A stretch of DNA of 64,000 nt, taken from positions 183,582,001-183,646,000 of the forward strand of contig JBITNC010000001.1 of NCBI GenBank assembly GCA_050084985.1, in the 5' to 3' direction. This stretch comes from Nageia nagi (taxonomy: Eukaryota > Pinophyta). The translations under genes were made by a program, and so were the position numbers. This document shows positions 21,550 to 33,284 of the stretch, piece after piece (position 1 is the stretch's first letter; every line of letters starts with the position of its first letter). Under the pieces are notes generated by a model. The model did not search any database and was not told the DNA's origin. It saw only the letters and a list, made by a program, of their open reading frames with translations.

Positions 21550-23160
21550 ATGATACAGCTATAATTTTGTAGGTTGCAATATGTGTAGGATAAATGAACA
21601 AAATAAGTTTTCAAAAAAGGCTTCATTAAATTTCAAGAAAATGCTATTCGGGAAGCCATATTATACCACCTTCATTAGTCTTATTCCAATGTGTAGCACC
21701 ATGGGAGATGAAGGAGGCATGGATGTCCATTTAAAAGCAATTAAAAATGGTTTTCCATATAATGTTGTGTGCTAAATGCTCTGATATATGTATGCAAAAT
21801 GGGAGCTAGCTTGTTTAATAAGGCACATAATATGCACCAAATAAGTTTTTTGATACGAATTGAATAATTATTAAGAAGATTAAATTTCTATATGTAGAGA
21901 CACACTTTGTAATCTATTATAACATTTCTATAATATGTGCCACCATGACATCTTGAAAAATGTAGATGCTCATTAAATAGTAGCTAAAAATGGCTTCATA
22001 TTTAATGTTCTAGGTGTGAATGTTTTAACAAACATATATAAAAATGTGGAGAAATACACATGCTCAAAAATTATTTAACAAGATGCATACTTCATATCCA
22101 TTTCAAGGCTCACAATGATGGTAGAGTATGCAAAAAATGGGTTTTCTATGAAGGAATTGAATACTTTAAGTAGATGCAATTTTTTATTATGTCAAATGTA
22201 ATGCCAAACTCTATAGCCTTCATTAGCCTTCTTCCAACTTGTGTCATTATGCAATCTCTAGAAACAAGTGTGAATATTCATCAAAGGGTAATTGAAGATG
22301 GTCTCTTACCAAATATTCTAATGGAGTGATACAAACTAAAATGATCACAAGATATGCACAAAATGGATATCCTAAAAAGGCTTGAGAGAATTTGAATCAG
22401 ATATAATTATTTGATTTAAAGCCAAACTCTATAACCTTTCCCAACATATTCAAAGCATGGATCGAGAAAAGAGATTTGTAACAAAGTTTATAAATACATC
22501 AAATATTCTTTAAAGTAGATTTCTATCACATGTTATGGTTATGATTACCCTAGAATACATGAATGAAAATGTGAATTAATACTACATAAGGATGGGAATC
22601 ATTTAACAAGGTGCAGAATGCAATCACTACTCATAGACTACAATGTTGAAGAATATTTAATTATGGTTATAACTATGGATTACCATCAAAGAGTAGTTGA
22701 AATTGGTTTCTCATCGAATGTCATGGTTTTCAATACCATGTAGAAATGGATGCAAAATGTCAAATGTGAAATAATGCACAATGCTATGAATTATTTGAGA
22801 GGGTAAAAAATGCAATCACAACTTTATGGACCATAGTGATTAGAAATATATGTAATTCATGACTACAATAAGAATATCCTTGAATTACTTGACATGATAA
22901 GAACTTGAGAACCAGCATGAACATCATAAACCTTATATATATATTACTTGACTACAACCATGATAGCATATAGAAGAGGCTTATAAAGGTTTCAACAACA
23001 TGTGTGAACATTATTGCATATAATTGAAACAAATCATCATACATAGATTGTTGATTTCATTAGCACCTTAAAGGATACATAAATTGTTTAACAAGATGAG
23101 ATGTAAATATTATTTCATGGACTGTAATGTTGGCATGCTTGCAATAAGGATGTTATTAAG
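21550..23160 (+). pseudogene. Pentatricopeptide repeat (PPR) protein pseudogene
   Basis: Successive stretches match the plant PPR PLS pattern. 21580-21775 reads 'NKFSKKASLNFKKML', 'YYTTFISLIPMCSTMG', 'GMDVHLKAIKNGFPYNVV', then a stop and 'MYAKWE'. 22125-22330, over several frames, gives 'MVEYAKNGFSMKELNTL', 'PSSNLC', 'IHQRVIEDGLLPNIL'. Further traces occur at 22440-22570 and 22680-22760 ('VVEIGFSSNVMVFNTM') and near 22975-23010 ('EAYKGFNNM'). Such proteins bind organelle RNA for editing, splicing or stabilisation. Here stops and indels break every repeat, and no organelle targeting peptide can be placed. Intronless form is normal for the family, so it does not prove retro-copying. Confidence 0.7.
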
Positions 23161-23999
23161 CTCTTTTAGATCTAATAAAATAATAAAATGTGTTTCTAAT
23201 AAGATATTTATTCTATAAGATGTTAAGGGAAAGGAGAAGTAAAAACTTATTTACCATCATAGTGAGAAATTAGAATTGCACTTGGGATGTTAAACATATC
23301 TACTCACATAATTATTTGAGTTGTAAGAGACCTTCAATTAAGAAGTAATTTCCATTCTGCTACAAAGTTTCTATCCAAAATTATTATATGGTATGTCAAC
23401 CATTTTTATCGCTTCAAGGATGGAAAATGTTCAAGAAATTATTAATGGTGATCAATTAATTTTTTTTTTTTTTTTTGAAAAAGGAAGGAAACTTTTTCTA
23501 TCAAAATATTTATCTTAGCAAAGTCTATGACTACCATGCTCATGTAGTTGTATTATAGGAAACCATGAAAATGTATTATATGAGGATTGTAATTACTTCA
23601 AGAACTTGAGTGATTTTAATTACACCATTTATGTGATGAATCAATATGCATACATAGTTGTACCCATATGTGTATTCTATCTTGAGCAAGCTTTGAACTC
23701 TATTATCAAACTTAAGTTGATATAATTGGATATGAAAAGTGTTTGCATAGTGTTAAAGATAATACAAGAATGTTCAACCATAGGAATTTATGTAATAAAT
23801 CCTTTTATCAAGAAAATATTTATCATTTATTCCAAAAATGGGCATCCATGATAATTATCAAAGAGCAAGGTATTGATCAAAGAAGGATGAATCAAATAAG
23901 CACTATTAAAGTTGACAAAGAACACATGCTTCCTCTTGAAAAGTACATATCACAATAATCATACCAAAATTTCAAATGATGTTAAAAATGATAAATTAC
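23161..23999. other. Unassigned sequence downstream of the PPR pseudogene
   Basis: It may include the decayed 3' end of the PPR copy. A 71-codon plus-strand open stretch (23743-23958) shows no domain I know. A T-run is at about 23460-23475. Confidence 0.4.
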
Positions 24000-25110
24000 T
24001 AATATGCAATCAGATCCATGTAATTAATAAGGACACAAATGAAGGTATAAAGTTCACTCAAAAGGTCATCATAAAATAATCATATCTTCCTAATCCACAC
24101 TTTGTTTCTCTTGCATTTTAAACTATTGGAAAGGGGAAAACAAGGGATATAGTATGAAATTATGAGATATGATTTTTGATATTATAAATAATGATGAAAA
24201 TTAGTAAATAAACAAGATACCCTTAAAAAATATCATCTAGGAAGGCTATCTTCAAACAACCATATCTTCCAAATCAGGACTCTGTTTCTTTCACTATTTA
24301 AATTTTTGTAAAGGGGTGGAAGATATATTTGATTTAATGAAATAAAATTTTAATTTGAAAGGATTTTTGACAATATTTTTTTGTACACTTAAAGCACCTA
24401 TGGAAAAATGCCATTTTGGAAAGGGGAGTATTGTTTTGATTTCATTTTAGCTCCCTTTTGATTTAAAAGTCTCCATATACTTTCTAATACTTGTTCTCTA
24501 TTCAAAGAATGGAAATATCTACAAAAAAATGAAGATGAATATGCTTGTAATCTATGTAATAACACCAATCAAGAAGAAAATATAAATGCAATGTTTCAAG
24601 TGGAGATGAATGCCAAGGAATAACCAAACAATTTCAACCAAGTTAAAGAATATGGGGACCTCAAATTGGATTCAAATTTTAGCCATAAAAAAATGAATAA
24701 GACAAGTCAAATATTCAACATGAAACATGATGATATTTTGAGAGTTTTCAAGTTATTTGTAGTAAAATTAATTATTTTTATATAAGCTAGATATTTCAAT
24801 TTTCATTATAATTTCAATTTTATTTCAAAATATTTTAGAGCTAACAATTAGTAGTAGGAAATCTAAGGATCATTACAAAGTTCAAAATTCAAGGTAGGTA
24901 AAAGTTTAGGTTAAAGGAAGAGACAAAGTTTGTAACCTCCCATAGCATTATAAATGGGAGAGGTTTTTCATTTGTAAAGGAGATTAGAGAGCTTAAAGAG
25001 TAGCATCTAGAATTAAAGACTAAGAATGCAAGTCTATATTTGACAATTAAAGACATTAATGTAACAAAGATCTTGATATATTAATAAAGAGATTATTTTA
25101 CTTATACATT
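24000..25110 (+). repeat. LTR-like remnant upstream of Chromo-B
   Basis: Two related blocks occur in tandem (24058-24200 and 24239-24358), sharing 'catatcttccdaatcmrgactttgtttct' style wording and 'aaaggggdraa'. Further on, 'gcattataaatgggagagg' (about 24949) and 'taataaagagatt' (about 25081) look like a promoter and polyadenylation signal of a plant LTR. I could not find a matching copy after 60110, so assignment to Chromo-B is an inference. Confidence 0.35.
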
Positions 25111-25127
25111 ATCTTATTCACTTCTTA

Positions 25128-25545
25128 TGAGATCATTTTTATGATGAAGATAAATATTGCAAGTTTTTATGCAATAATATTTCCTTTTTTTCAAAATTGA
25201 TGTATCTTCATGGGTTTATCAAGTCTTTGCAATTAAGTTTTTGAAGATGCACTAGATGCTTCTGCAAGCTATGTAGCATGAGATAAAATATTGAGAAGAA
25301 AATTTCACTTTGTGATTAAGTAAAAATATTATATCAATGAAGATATCATACACTTTCATGTTATGTTATTTGTTCTTATGATATAATTTTGGAAATGAAG
25401 ATTGAAATCACAAGTCTTGATGTAGTGATTTTGCCTTTGTTTCAATATTAATGTCTCTTCACAAGTTTATTAAGTATTTTCAAGTATCTTATGAAGATAG
25501 ATTGAATCTCATGACTATGTAGCTTAAGAGAAGGAGTCTATTTTG
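25128..25545 (+). repeat. Leader duplication, two copies spaced about 249 bp
   Basis: 25128-25310 and 25377-25545 share in order 'tatgagatcattttt/tatgatataatttt', 'gatgaaga', 'tttcctttttttcaaaattgatgtatcttca' against 'ttgcctttgtttcaatattaatgtctcttca', 'gtttatcaagt.ttt', 'gaagat' and 'ctatgtagcatgagat/ctatgtagcttaagag'. It lies just before the presumed primer site and gag of Chromo-B. Confidence 0.7.
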
Positions 25546-25879
25546 TTGGTCTCTTGTAGCTAAATTCACATCATTTAGTATTAGATAGGGTATGATCTCA
25601 TTAGTAAAGGGAATATGTCACCTATAAGATAATTTAGATGTGAAGGAAGAGATGTAGTAGGTACTTATCCCCACATGAATAGGAAAATATAGAATCTACA
25701 TGTAGAAATACCATGGTTAACTAGAGCAATTTATATCAAGGGGGAGAGAAGACCTAATGCACATCTAAATATTAGATCTAATAGTGAGACCATATTTGGG
25801 GAATATGGAACTAACTTTGAGGTGGTGTAAGAACTAATACATCCTATAGTAGTAGAAAAATGATTCAAAAATAGGCTAA

Positions 25880-26683
25880 GCTTGGAAGGGCTGAAAGGAA
25901 ATCGAGATGGGAACAAGATCAGGGTTTTCGACTACATTGATGGGTTGAAACTAGAGGATTTGATTGATTATGTAAATAGAATATAGAAGTATTTTAAATA
26001 GAGTAGTATTATTGATGATAATAAGGTGAAACTTGCATACATGAAGTTAAAGGGCATGCATTGATGTGGTGGGATCATCTATAGGCTTCACGATAGAGAA
26101 AGGAGAAAGAGAATATTAGGGCTTGGGTCAAGATGAAGAAGAACTTGTAAGAGAAATTTATTCCTGTGTATTATTCTCAAACCTTATTTCTAGATTTTAG
26201 AATCTTCAATAGAAAGAATAGAGAATTAAATATTACACCAATAAGTTCTATAATTTATCCATTTGGGTGGAGAATAATGAGACAGATGAGAAAAAAACTA
26301 TGAGGTATATGAATGGTCTTAATTTTTCTATTTAAGATGAGCTAAGTGTGCACCATATTTTTACTAGAGAGGATGCATACCAAATGGTCTTAAAAGCTAA
26401 GGATAAGTTTAAGAGGATTAGTAGGGAGGGAAATAAATGATCAACACCCTCTTCAAATCGAGGGCATAGTGGATCTAATTTTGCCAAAGGATAATCTTCA
26501 ACATTTGATAGATAGAAGGATCATGCGGGATAGGATCAAGATACCTCCCAAAGAGGAAGAGGTAATAGTGGAGACAAGATGAGGAATGGACCATTAAAAC
26601 CATTTATCTATAATAGTTATAGAGAGAAAGGTCATAAAACATCTAAATGTACTCAATATGATTTTGAAGAGAGGGGATAAGCT
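25880..26683 (+). pseudogene. Chromo-B gag with zinc-knuckle remnant (broken)
   Basis: The translation contains 'DYIDGLKLEDLIDYVNRI', 'KVKLAYMKLKGHAL.WWDHL', 'FIPVYYSQTLF', 'NNETDEKKTMRYMNGLNF' (one frame shifted) and 'DAYQMVLKAKDKFKR'. These are capsid blocks of plant Ty3/Gypsy Gag. At 26610-26660, 'YREKGHKTSKCTQY' is a zinc knuckle whose first Cys pair is lost (Tyr and Ser). The product would form the particle and bind element RNA. There are several in-frame stops. Confidence 0.75.
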
Positions 26684-26992
26684 ATGTTCACTCTAGTTGA
26701 AGAAGTGGAAGAAACTAAGATAGAAGTTACTACATACATGGATGAAACTCTCATGATAAGGAGGAACCTTATTGTTTCAGAGAAGATAAATATGCAAGAA
26801 GAAGATGGTGGATATTCTTGGTTATGTAGTAATATTTTTTGCACAAGATTGAGATCAGAAGAAAATGTATGTAACATTATCATTAATGGTAGTAATTATG
26901 AAAATTTAATCTTTGATATCATAATTGATAAATTAAATCTAAAATATGAGAAGCATCCATACCCCTATCATGTTTCAAGGATCAAGATTTAA
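26684..26992 (+). pseudogene. Chromo-B protease region (inactive)
   Basis: The open stretch of about 100 codons reads 'EEVEETKIEV', 'RRNLIVSEKINMQEEDGGYS', 'NIFCTRLRSEENVCNIII', then 'NGSNYENLIFDIIIDKLNLK' and 'KHPYPYHVSRIKI'. Relatives have 'IIDGGSCENV' at this step. Here the catalytic aspartate is replaced in 'IIINGSNYEN', so protease activity is not expected. It would have processed Gag-Pol. Confidence 0.75.
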
Positions 26993-27289
26993 AATGTAGT
27001 GACCATTAACAAGAGGTGTTTAGTTAACTTATCAATTAGGAGAACTTACAAGGATGAAGTGTAATGTGATTTGATGTCACATTCTATTTGAAATATCTTA
27101 GCAATATGATAGGGATGCTGACCATAATGGTAGAAAGAATACTCACATATTTTATAAGAACTATGTAAAGGTAATTCTTGTATCTTTGAAGGAGGATGAA
27201 CTGAGTGAGATCTTGTTGGGAATGAAAGAGTTTCTTACAACAATCAATGTTCTATTATGCCTTAACAATTAGGAAGCTAGAAACATAGG

Positions 27290-28022
27290 AAGTGGTTATG
27301 CCTATAACAGTATCTAAGTTGCTAAGAGAATATAAAGATGTCACACTAAAGGAGTTACCATATGGGATGACACCAAATAGGGGTATCCAAAATCACATGG
27401 ATTTGATTTCAAGATCAACGCTCCCAAACTAGGCAACTTATCAATTGAAGCCAATGTAGAATGCAAAGTTCAATAGGTAAGTGATAGATTTCATAAAGAA
27501 GGGATTAGTTGGGAAGAGTGGGATTCCATGCATAACTATAGCATTACTGACCCTAAAGAAAGATAATTCATGGTGGATGTGTATGGATAGTAGAGCCATA
27601 AACAAGATCATAATAAAGCATAATTATCCTATACCAAGAGTGGATGACTTGATGGATGGATTAGCTAGAGCTAAATACTTTAGTAAAATTGATTTATGAA
27701 GTGGTTACTACTAGATTAGAATTCAATAAGGTGATGAATGGGAGATAAATTTTCATATAAAATATGGGTTGTATGAGTGGATGGTGATGCCATTTAGGTT
27801 ATCTAATATTTATGTAGTTGATGAATAGAGTACTACTAGAATATATTGGTAAGTTTGTGATTGGTATTTTGATTTATAGTAAGAGTGAAGAAGATCATTT
27901 TTTATACCTAAAATTGATGTTATACATTCTCAAGAAGGAGAAACTATATGTCAACTTGAAACAAATATAGATTTCTTAAACATAATTTAGTATTTTTAGG
28001 ATTTGTAATCTTAAGAGATGGC
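27290..28022 (+). pseudogene. Chromo-B reverse transcriptase (catalytic box missing)
   Basis: The open part (27481-27699) reads 'IDFIKKGLVGKSGIPC', 'LLTLKKDNSWWMCMDSRAIN', 'YPIPRVDDLMDGLARAKYFS', 'KIDL', clear RT fingers and palm. It continues after a stop with 'VMPFRLSN'. Near 27845-27880 the text runs 'GKFVIGILIYSKSEEDH', where relatives have an aromatic-D-D box between 'V' and 'ILIYS'. About four codons including both catalytic aspartates are gone in frame. Then come 'LYVNLK' and 'LVFLGFVILRDGMS'. Confidence 0.8.
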
Positions 28023-28599
28023 ATGAGTATGGATGATGAGAAAATGAAGGTAATTATGAAATGGAATCTTCCACAAACTATAATAGAAGCAAGGATATTT
28101 AATGACCTAGATACCTTTTACAAAAATTTCATCAGGAACTTCAACAATATAACTATCCTTATAATTGTGTGCACAAAAAGGAAGGATGTTGTATGGAATA
28201 AGGTAGCAACTAAGATTTTTGAAATATTGGAGAAAATTGTGTTGAAAGCCCCTATTCTAGTATTTCCATATTTTAGTAAGGTGTATAAGGTTAATTGTGA
28301 TGCCTCATTTGTTAGAATTGGTGGTGTATTAAGTTAAGAGAATTGACCTATAGCACTTTTAATTAGAAGTTGGACAACATAAGAAATAATTATTCTATAT
28401 ATGATGTGGAATTTTATGCAATTGTATAAGCATTGCAACATTGGAGGTACTAATTACTCTCAAGAGAGTTTGTGTTATTTACTGGTCATGAAGCATTGAT
28501 ATAAGTTGGACAAACAAAATAATTTTTTTTGCAACAATATAAATTTTTTTTGAAATATAAGTTGGACAAACAAAATAAGGTTTTTGATGCATTGAGTAG
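28023..28599 (+). pseudogene. Chromo-B RT connection and RNase H (broken)
   Basis: The open stretch to 28337 reads 'MDDEKMKVIMKWNLPQTI', 'NDLDTFYKNFIRNFNNIT', 'KDVVWNKVATKIFEILEKI', 'KAPILVFPYFSKVYKVNCDA', 'SFVRIGGVLS': RT thumb/connection and the first RNase H acidic residue ('NCDAS'). After stops, 'WRY' and 'FVLFTGHEAL' appear, with a short duplicated 'AAGTTGGACAAACAAAATAA' block (28502 and 28559). The final codons 'VFDALS' reach exactly to the insertion point of Copia-A. Confidence 0.8.
28595..28599. repeat. Target-site duplication AGTAG, left of Copia-A
   Basis: It matches AGTAG at 58597-58601. Together they bracket the 503-bp LTRs of Copia-A. Counting the five bases once, the Chromo-B sequence carries on in the expected order. 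Confidence 0.8.
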
Positions 28600-29102
28600 T
28601 TTTTAAAACTTAGCTCAATATTCAAGGTCCAAGACTAAATTTCTTTAATTTTCTAGCTCTTTATTTATAAGGGTAGTGCACTTAGCAAACTACTCCCCAT
28701 ACACTATGCACTTAGGATACTATGTCCCAGACGTAGTGTACCTAACACCAAGGGCTATGCACCTTAGTCACTAGCATAATGCACTCAATACCAAATGTAG
28801 TGTGCCTTGCTCCTTTGTACCAAGTGTAGTATGCCTAAAAGTAGAGCTTGATTGGCTATATTTAGCATGCATGGGATTGCATTTTTATCTTCTAATTTAG
28901 TCTAGATATTGCTATTTTGGGTGTTAATTTTTCCTAGTTATCTTCTAGTATGATAGGGTAAATTTAGAATTTTCTAGTTTGCTTTTATATTGGATTGTAA
29001 CAAGTTATGATTATGCAACTTGATTTTATTTTTAGCATAGTCTATTTCTAGAATTATACAAAACCTATATATGTAATCATTTCATTTTTTAAATTTGTTA
29101 TA
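28600..29102 (+). repeat. 5' LTR of Copia-A
   Basis: It is collinear over its full 503 bp with 58094-58596: 'aaacttagctca', 'ctagctctttattta', a run of 'tagtgcacctagcaccaa'-like phrases, 'ggctatatttagcatgcatg', 'gtatgatagggtaaatttagaat' and 'acaaaacctatatat'. The start reads 'tttttaaaac' and the partner 'tattagaaac', both derivable from TGTTAGAAAC. No primer-binding site is recognisable after 29102. Confidence 0.85.
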
Positions 29103-29801
29103 ACCAAAATAATATTAACTAGGGTTATTTACAACATAGTTCATTTAACCTATTAACTATAAAATAGTGGTAAATGATGATATGAAATATGATAATTGAC
29201 CTTGACCTATCAAAATGAATTTACAAAATATACAAGCCTATACTTTACCTATCATGATAAAAAAGGTGATATTCGATTGAAAGGGGATGAATGATAAACT
29301 TACCTAAAGAATGGAGCCATTAATTTGACCTCAACCCAGCAATAGTGCTAGAATCCCAATAGCACCATCCAGTTACCTTTCCACATTACCTCACCCTTTC
29401 ACTTGATATCATTTTAACACATTTGATGCTCAAAATATCACATGCAAATGAATGTAAAGGATTGAAAGAATGCAAAGCTCAATATATAATAAAATCTAGA
29501 TATGATAGGTGATGTTAAGAAATAGTAGTCAAGAATAATATAAGTAATTACCACCTATTAAGGATTCAAAATCATATCATAATTGCTTATGTACAACCCT
29601 CTACCTTTATAAGTAACACATCTAGTGCTAAGGCTCCTCCTTAGGCTTATTATGATGTTAGGATGACCTGTTATCATAAAACATAAAGATAGATGAGAGT
29701 GCATAATGATAAGAGTATTTATTTAATTAAAATAAATAAATCATTTCAAATACCTAAAAGGGTATTTTAATTAAATTAAAATTCCTTTTTGAGTGTTAAC
29801 A
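29103..29801 (-). repeat. 3' LTR of Tat-C
   Basis: Read on the minus strand it starts TGTTAACACTC at 29801, directly after a purine-rich tract. The opposite end is not fixed; the sequence meets Copia-A's LTR near 29100, and the partner 5' LTR is absent. Confidence 0.55.
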
Positions 29802-29816
29802 TATGCCCCACTTTGA
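29802..29816 (-). promoter_or_regulatory. Polypurine tract of Tat-C
   Basis: The minus strand reads 'ttcaaagtggggcata', immediately followed by TGTTAAC. It is the usual primer for plus-strand DNA synthesis and fixes the orientation. Confidence 0.65.
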
Positions 29817-30689
29817 ATATGGCTTTATTATTTTGGGATAAAAAATAATCAAAACATAAATTCAAATTACAACAACAAAAGTAAGAAAGTACTTCTTGAA
29901 AAAGTTATCTCACAGTGATATCTTTGGATGTCCTAGTTTTTATCCTATATTATGTCCCCTCTTTGGATTGGTTACGACATGATGGACCTCTCATCATAGG
30001 AGAAATCCAAGTAAAAGATAAATAAACCTAGAAATAAATTTGACAAGAAACATTTTTGCATGAGATATCTCAAATATAGACATTAAACATCATGATATGA
30101 AAAGTATGATAAGATATCAAACCTATTCATATTGGATTCCCAAGCCACCATACTACCATGGATTTTTTATATGAATTATCCTTCTTTAGAAAGGCACCAA
30201 ATGATAAGAATGATCCTTCATTAGAAAGGCTTCAAATGATAAGAATAATCAACTTAGTTTCCCTAGCCACCATGTTTCCATGGATTTTATGATAAAAATG
30301 ATCCTTCCTTACAAATATGTCAAATGATAAGAGAAATAACATGATACAAGAATATTTTTGACATTGGATATGATTTGAAAAACATCATTTATGATAAGCA
30401 TTTTTTTATGAAAAGGAAGGTAAAAGAATGAAATTGCTTACCTTTTTCATTGTATTATTGTAATCAAGAAGAAAAAATTAAATATTTTGATATTTTTAAT
30501 CTCCTTAATGCAGGGTTGTTGCTAGAAATACAACAAAATTGCTAGGTTATTACCTTCTTTTTCCTTAAAGGTTAGTATCCAAAAATTTAGAAATGCATAT
30601 ATTTACAAAAAGAATCAGTCATAATTTTTTTTCAAATGCATAACATTAATTAGATCACATTCTTATTTACCTTAGATTTTGGATAATCT
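29817..30689 (-). other. Tat-C stretch between integrase and 3' LTR
   Basis: I see no coding similarity. Two related blocks near 30130-30220 and 30230-30310 share 'ccaagccaccat.ctaccatgga' style text and 'atgatccttc.tta.aaa', so a small local duplication is present. Confidence 0.45.
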
Positions 30690-31740
30690 TAGATTTTGGA
30701 TAATTTATATGCATCTTATTCATAATTTGTAATGACAATAAAAGGACCTATCTAGTTAGGTTCGAACATACCTCTCTTTTCATTCTCTAATGCTTTTATG
30801 TTGGCAATATTTTCTTATAAGACTAGATCACCTACCTTGAACTCTTTGGGCTTGATCTTTTTACTATAAGCTTTTTGGATTCTAGAGTGATAGACACAAA
30901 GTTGTTCTAGAGCATTTACTTTTTTTCATCTAGAACCTCTAGTTGGGCTAATCTAACCTTTCTTCTATCTTCATTGGGAATGAGATTATCCAATGAAATA
31001 GATAATGATAGGACCTTTAATTCTAATGGAACTATGATTTCATCACTGTACATTATAGAGAAAGGATATTTCCCTACAAAAGTCCTTATACTTGTTCTAT
31101 AGGCTCACAAAGCATAAGGGAGTTTTTCATGCCAATCCTTTCCATGCTTTGTAATAGTTTTAGATAGGATACTTGTTATGATTTTGTTAGAAGCTTTGGC
31201 TTCACCATTACCTTGGGGATAATAAGGTGTAGAAAATTTCCTTTCAATATGATATTTATCACAAAATTCTTTAACTTCATTACCTTTAAATCTTGTACCA
31301 TTATCCATGAACAATTTAGAAAGAACACCATATCTAGAAATGATAAATTCAATAATAAATTCAACAATCTTACCTCCATTTGTTGACTTCATGGGAATAT
31401 CCTCCACCTATTTTATGAGGTATTATATAGTTGTAATGATAAACTTATGGATATATCTTGAAATAGGGTTAATTTTACCAATAAAATCAAGTGCCCAAAT
31501 AGAAAAAAGCCAAGGAGAAATAATCGAGTGCAATCCAAGAGAAGGAGAAGGTTTAAGCTTAGCATTATTTTGGTATTGTTCCCATTTCTTAACATGCAAT
31601 TCATAATATTCAACCATATTAGGCCAATAATAACCTAGTATAAGCAATATTTGATAAACAAATTTAGCATTAAAGTATCCACCACATTCACCATCATGAG
31701 CTTGATGAAGGGCCATTTTTACTTCATGCCTCATTAAAGA
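30690..31740 (-). pseudogene. Tat-C integrase (broken)
   Basis: The minus-strand stretch 31423-31734 reads 'MRHEVKMALHQAHDGECGGY', 'GYYWPNMVEYYELHVKKWEQ' and 'WLFSIWALDFIGKINPISRY': zinc-binding region plus the first catalytic Asp (the second Cys pair is damaged, 'VKKWEQ'). 31105-31407 gives 'FMDNGTRFKGNEVKEFCDKY' with the second Asp, then 'TPYYPQGNGEAKASNK' with the catalytic Glu. 'LPYALWAYRTSIRT' and 'LEVLDEKK' continue to about 30760 after frame changes. The enzyme would join element DNA to host DNA. Frames are shifted between domains. Confidence 0.85.
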
Positions 31741-31853
31741 TCTACGAAAATCACCATCAAAATACCTTCTATATAATAAATCACCAATGATGATATATTT
31801 TGTAGCTAGCTTTTTAATTCTAATTATAGCATTACGATAAAAGGTAATAAGAA

Positions 31854-32420
31854 TTACTGCATCTTTAAGAAAATAAAAACATCTTGATACAATTCACACA
31901 CATTAATACAAGTAGCTAAAAAATATTTATCTTCAACAACATTATCATGCGATGGCTCACCTATATTTCTTATCGTAAGAATAGTTTTCTCATATTCTAT
32001 GTTAATAGAATTAAGGTAAGAGACATTAGCCATAGCATTAACATACCTTTTGTTATCTCCTATAATGCTATGAATTTCATACTCATCAAAGTATATGAGA
32101 AAAATTATCACCATTTATTTGTATGGTTGTAGCATAGCATCCTTCATGTTGTAGATGTTGGTAAATTATTTCACAATTAGTTGAGAATCACCAAATATTT
32201 TTATCATTTTTACCTTCAATATTATTGCAACCTTCAAACCTAAAATAAGAGCTTCATATTCTACCATGTTGTTAGTGCAATTAAAACTTAAATAATAAGA
32301 CATAGGGATAACATCACCATGAGGAATGATTAAGAAAATTCCTTCCCCTACTCCATGAATGCATTTGGAACCATAAAATAATAGTTTTCATTCATCATGT
32401 TCCATAAAAAAAACAAAAAC
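31854..32420 (-). pseudogene. Tat-C archaeal-type RNase H (broken)
   Basis: The minus-strand text includes 'FYGSKCIHGVGEGIFLIIP', 'NMVEYEALILGLKVA' and 'FGDSQLIVK', then a stop, then 'YFDEYEIHSI...NKRYVNAMANVSYL'. The fold and order match the second RNase H of Tat elements. The first acidic residue reads 'FYG' instead of 'FDG', so activity is probably lost even apart from the stops. Confidence 0.75.
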
Positions 32421-32679
32421 TTATGTATATTCAGGCTCTATAATGGAGTAGTGATGTTGTATTGGATCAATATCATTCTAGGATCACAAGTTGTTTAGCC
32501 ATTCACTTCATCTAGAAATTCAATAGTATTTTGCAATAGTATTTTCTTATTTCTCAGGAATGGAGTGACAACACTCAGTTTCATCCTCATTTGGGTGATG
32601 AAGTTGGGTGTTAAGAATAGATAGGGATCATCCAAGCTCTTTTAAATTATTCTAGATGTCAATCTTTAGCATTATATAT

Positions 32680-33270
32680 GTACCTAGACTTACCTCTTAT
32701 GGACTAACTTCATTGGTAGGTATTAGTTTATCTTCCTCACTTTTAACCAAAACATGTAGGATTTAAAACCTTTCAATTGCTTTACATACATTTGTAGAGT
32801 TATCTTCTACATGAATAGTAAATTCCTTACCTTAATGGATAAATTTAATTGATCAATGCAATGTGGAAGTAACAACCCTAAGCTTATGGATCCATGGTCT
32901 ACAAAGCAACAAGTTATATGGTAGTTTCACTTGAAAAATATAGACTTTTGGTGAACAATTTTACTTCCTACTTCAATAGGTACGGTAACATATCAAACCC
33001 TTTTATGCTAATTGTAGTTTGCTTCATTTTTTCATAAATCAAAGAAAAGTACTTTTGTGATAATTCAATTGAACACACAATCAATATATTTTTAATAGAA
33101 ACTCTATCAACATTGACACAGATATACGATCCTAGATTCTTTTTTATAACATCTTCAATAGGCAATTAATTATATTCAAAGCAAAGTATGTTACAAAGTA
33201 TATTTGTATCAATATTAGTTACTAATTCTATAAATTTCACAATAGAAATATCCATATCAACTTCAATTTT
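32680..33270 (-). pseudogene. Tat-C protease region (broken)
   Basis: Minus-strand blocks include 'SYICVNVDRVSIKNILIVCS', 'EKMKQTTISIKGFDMLPYL' and, after frame changes, traces resembling 'RPWIHKLKVVTSTLHQ' and a 'KIVHQ' step. This resembles the retropepsin segment of Tat/Athila-type pol. The active-site step reads 'LIVCS' in place of 'LIDxGSS', so the catalytic Asp is lost. Confidence 0.6.
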
Positions 33271-33284
33271 TTTAAGTGCATGAA

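Noticed and set aside
31176-31613. Additional open frames overlapping Tat-C integrase
   Set aside because: Alternative frames of the same integrase segment. The frames with catalytic motifs are on the minus strand at 31105-31407 and 31423-31734.
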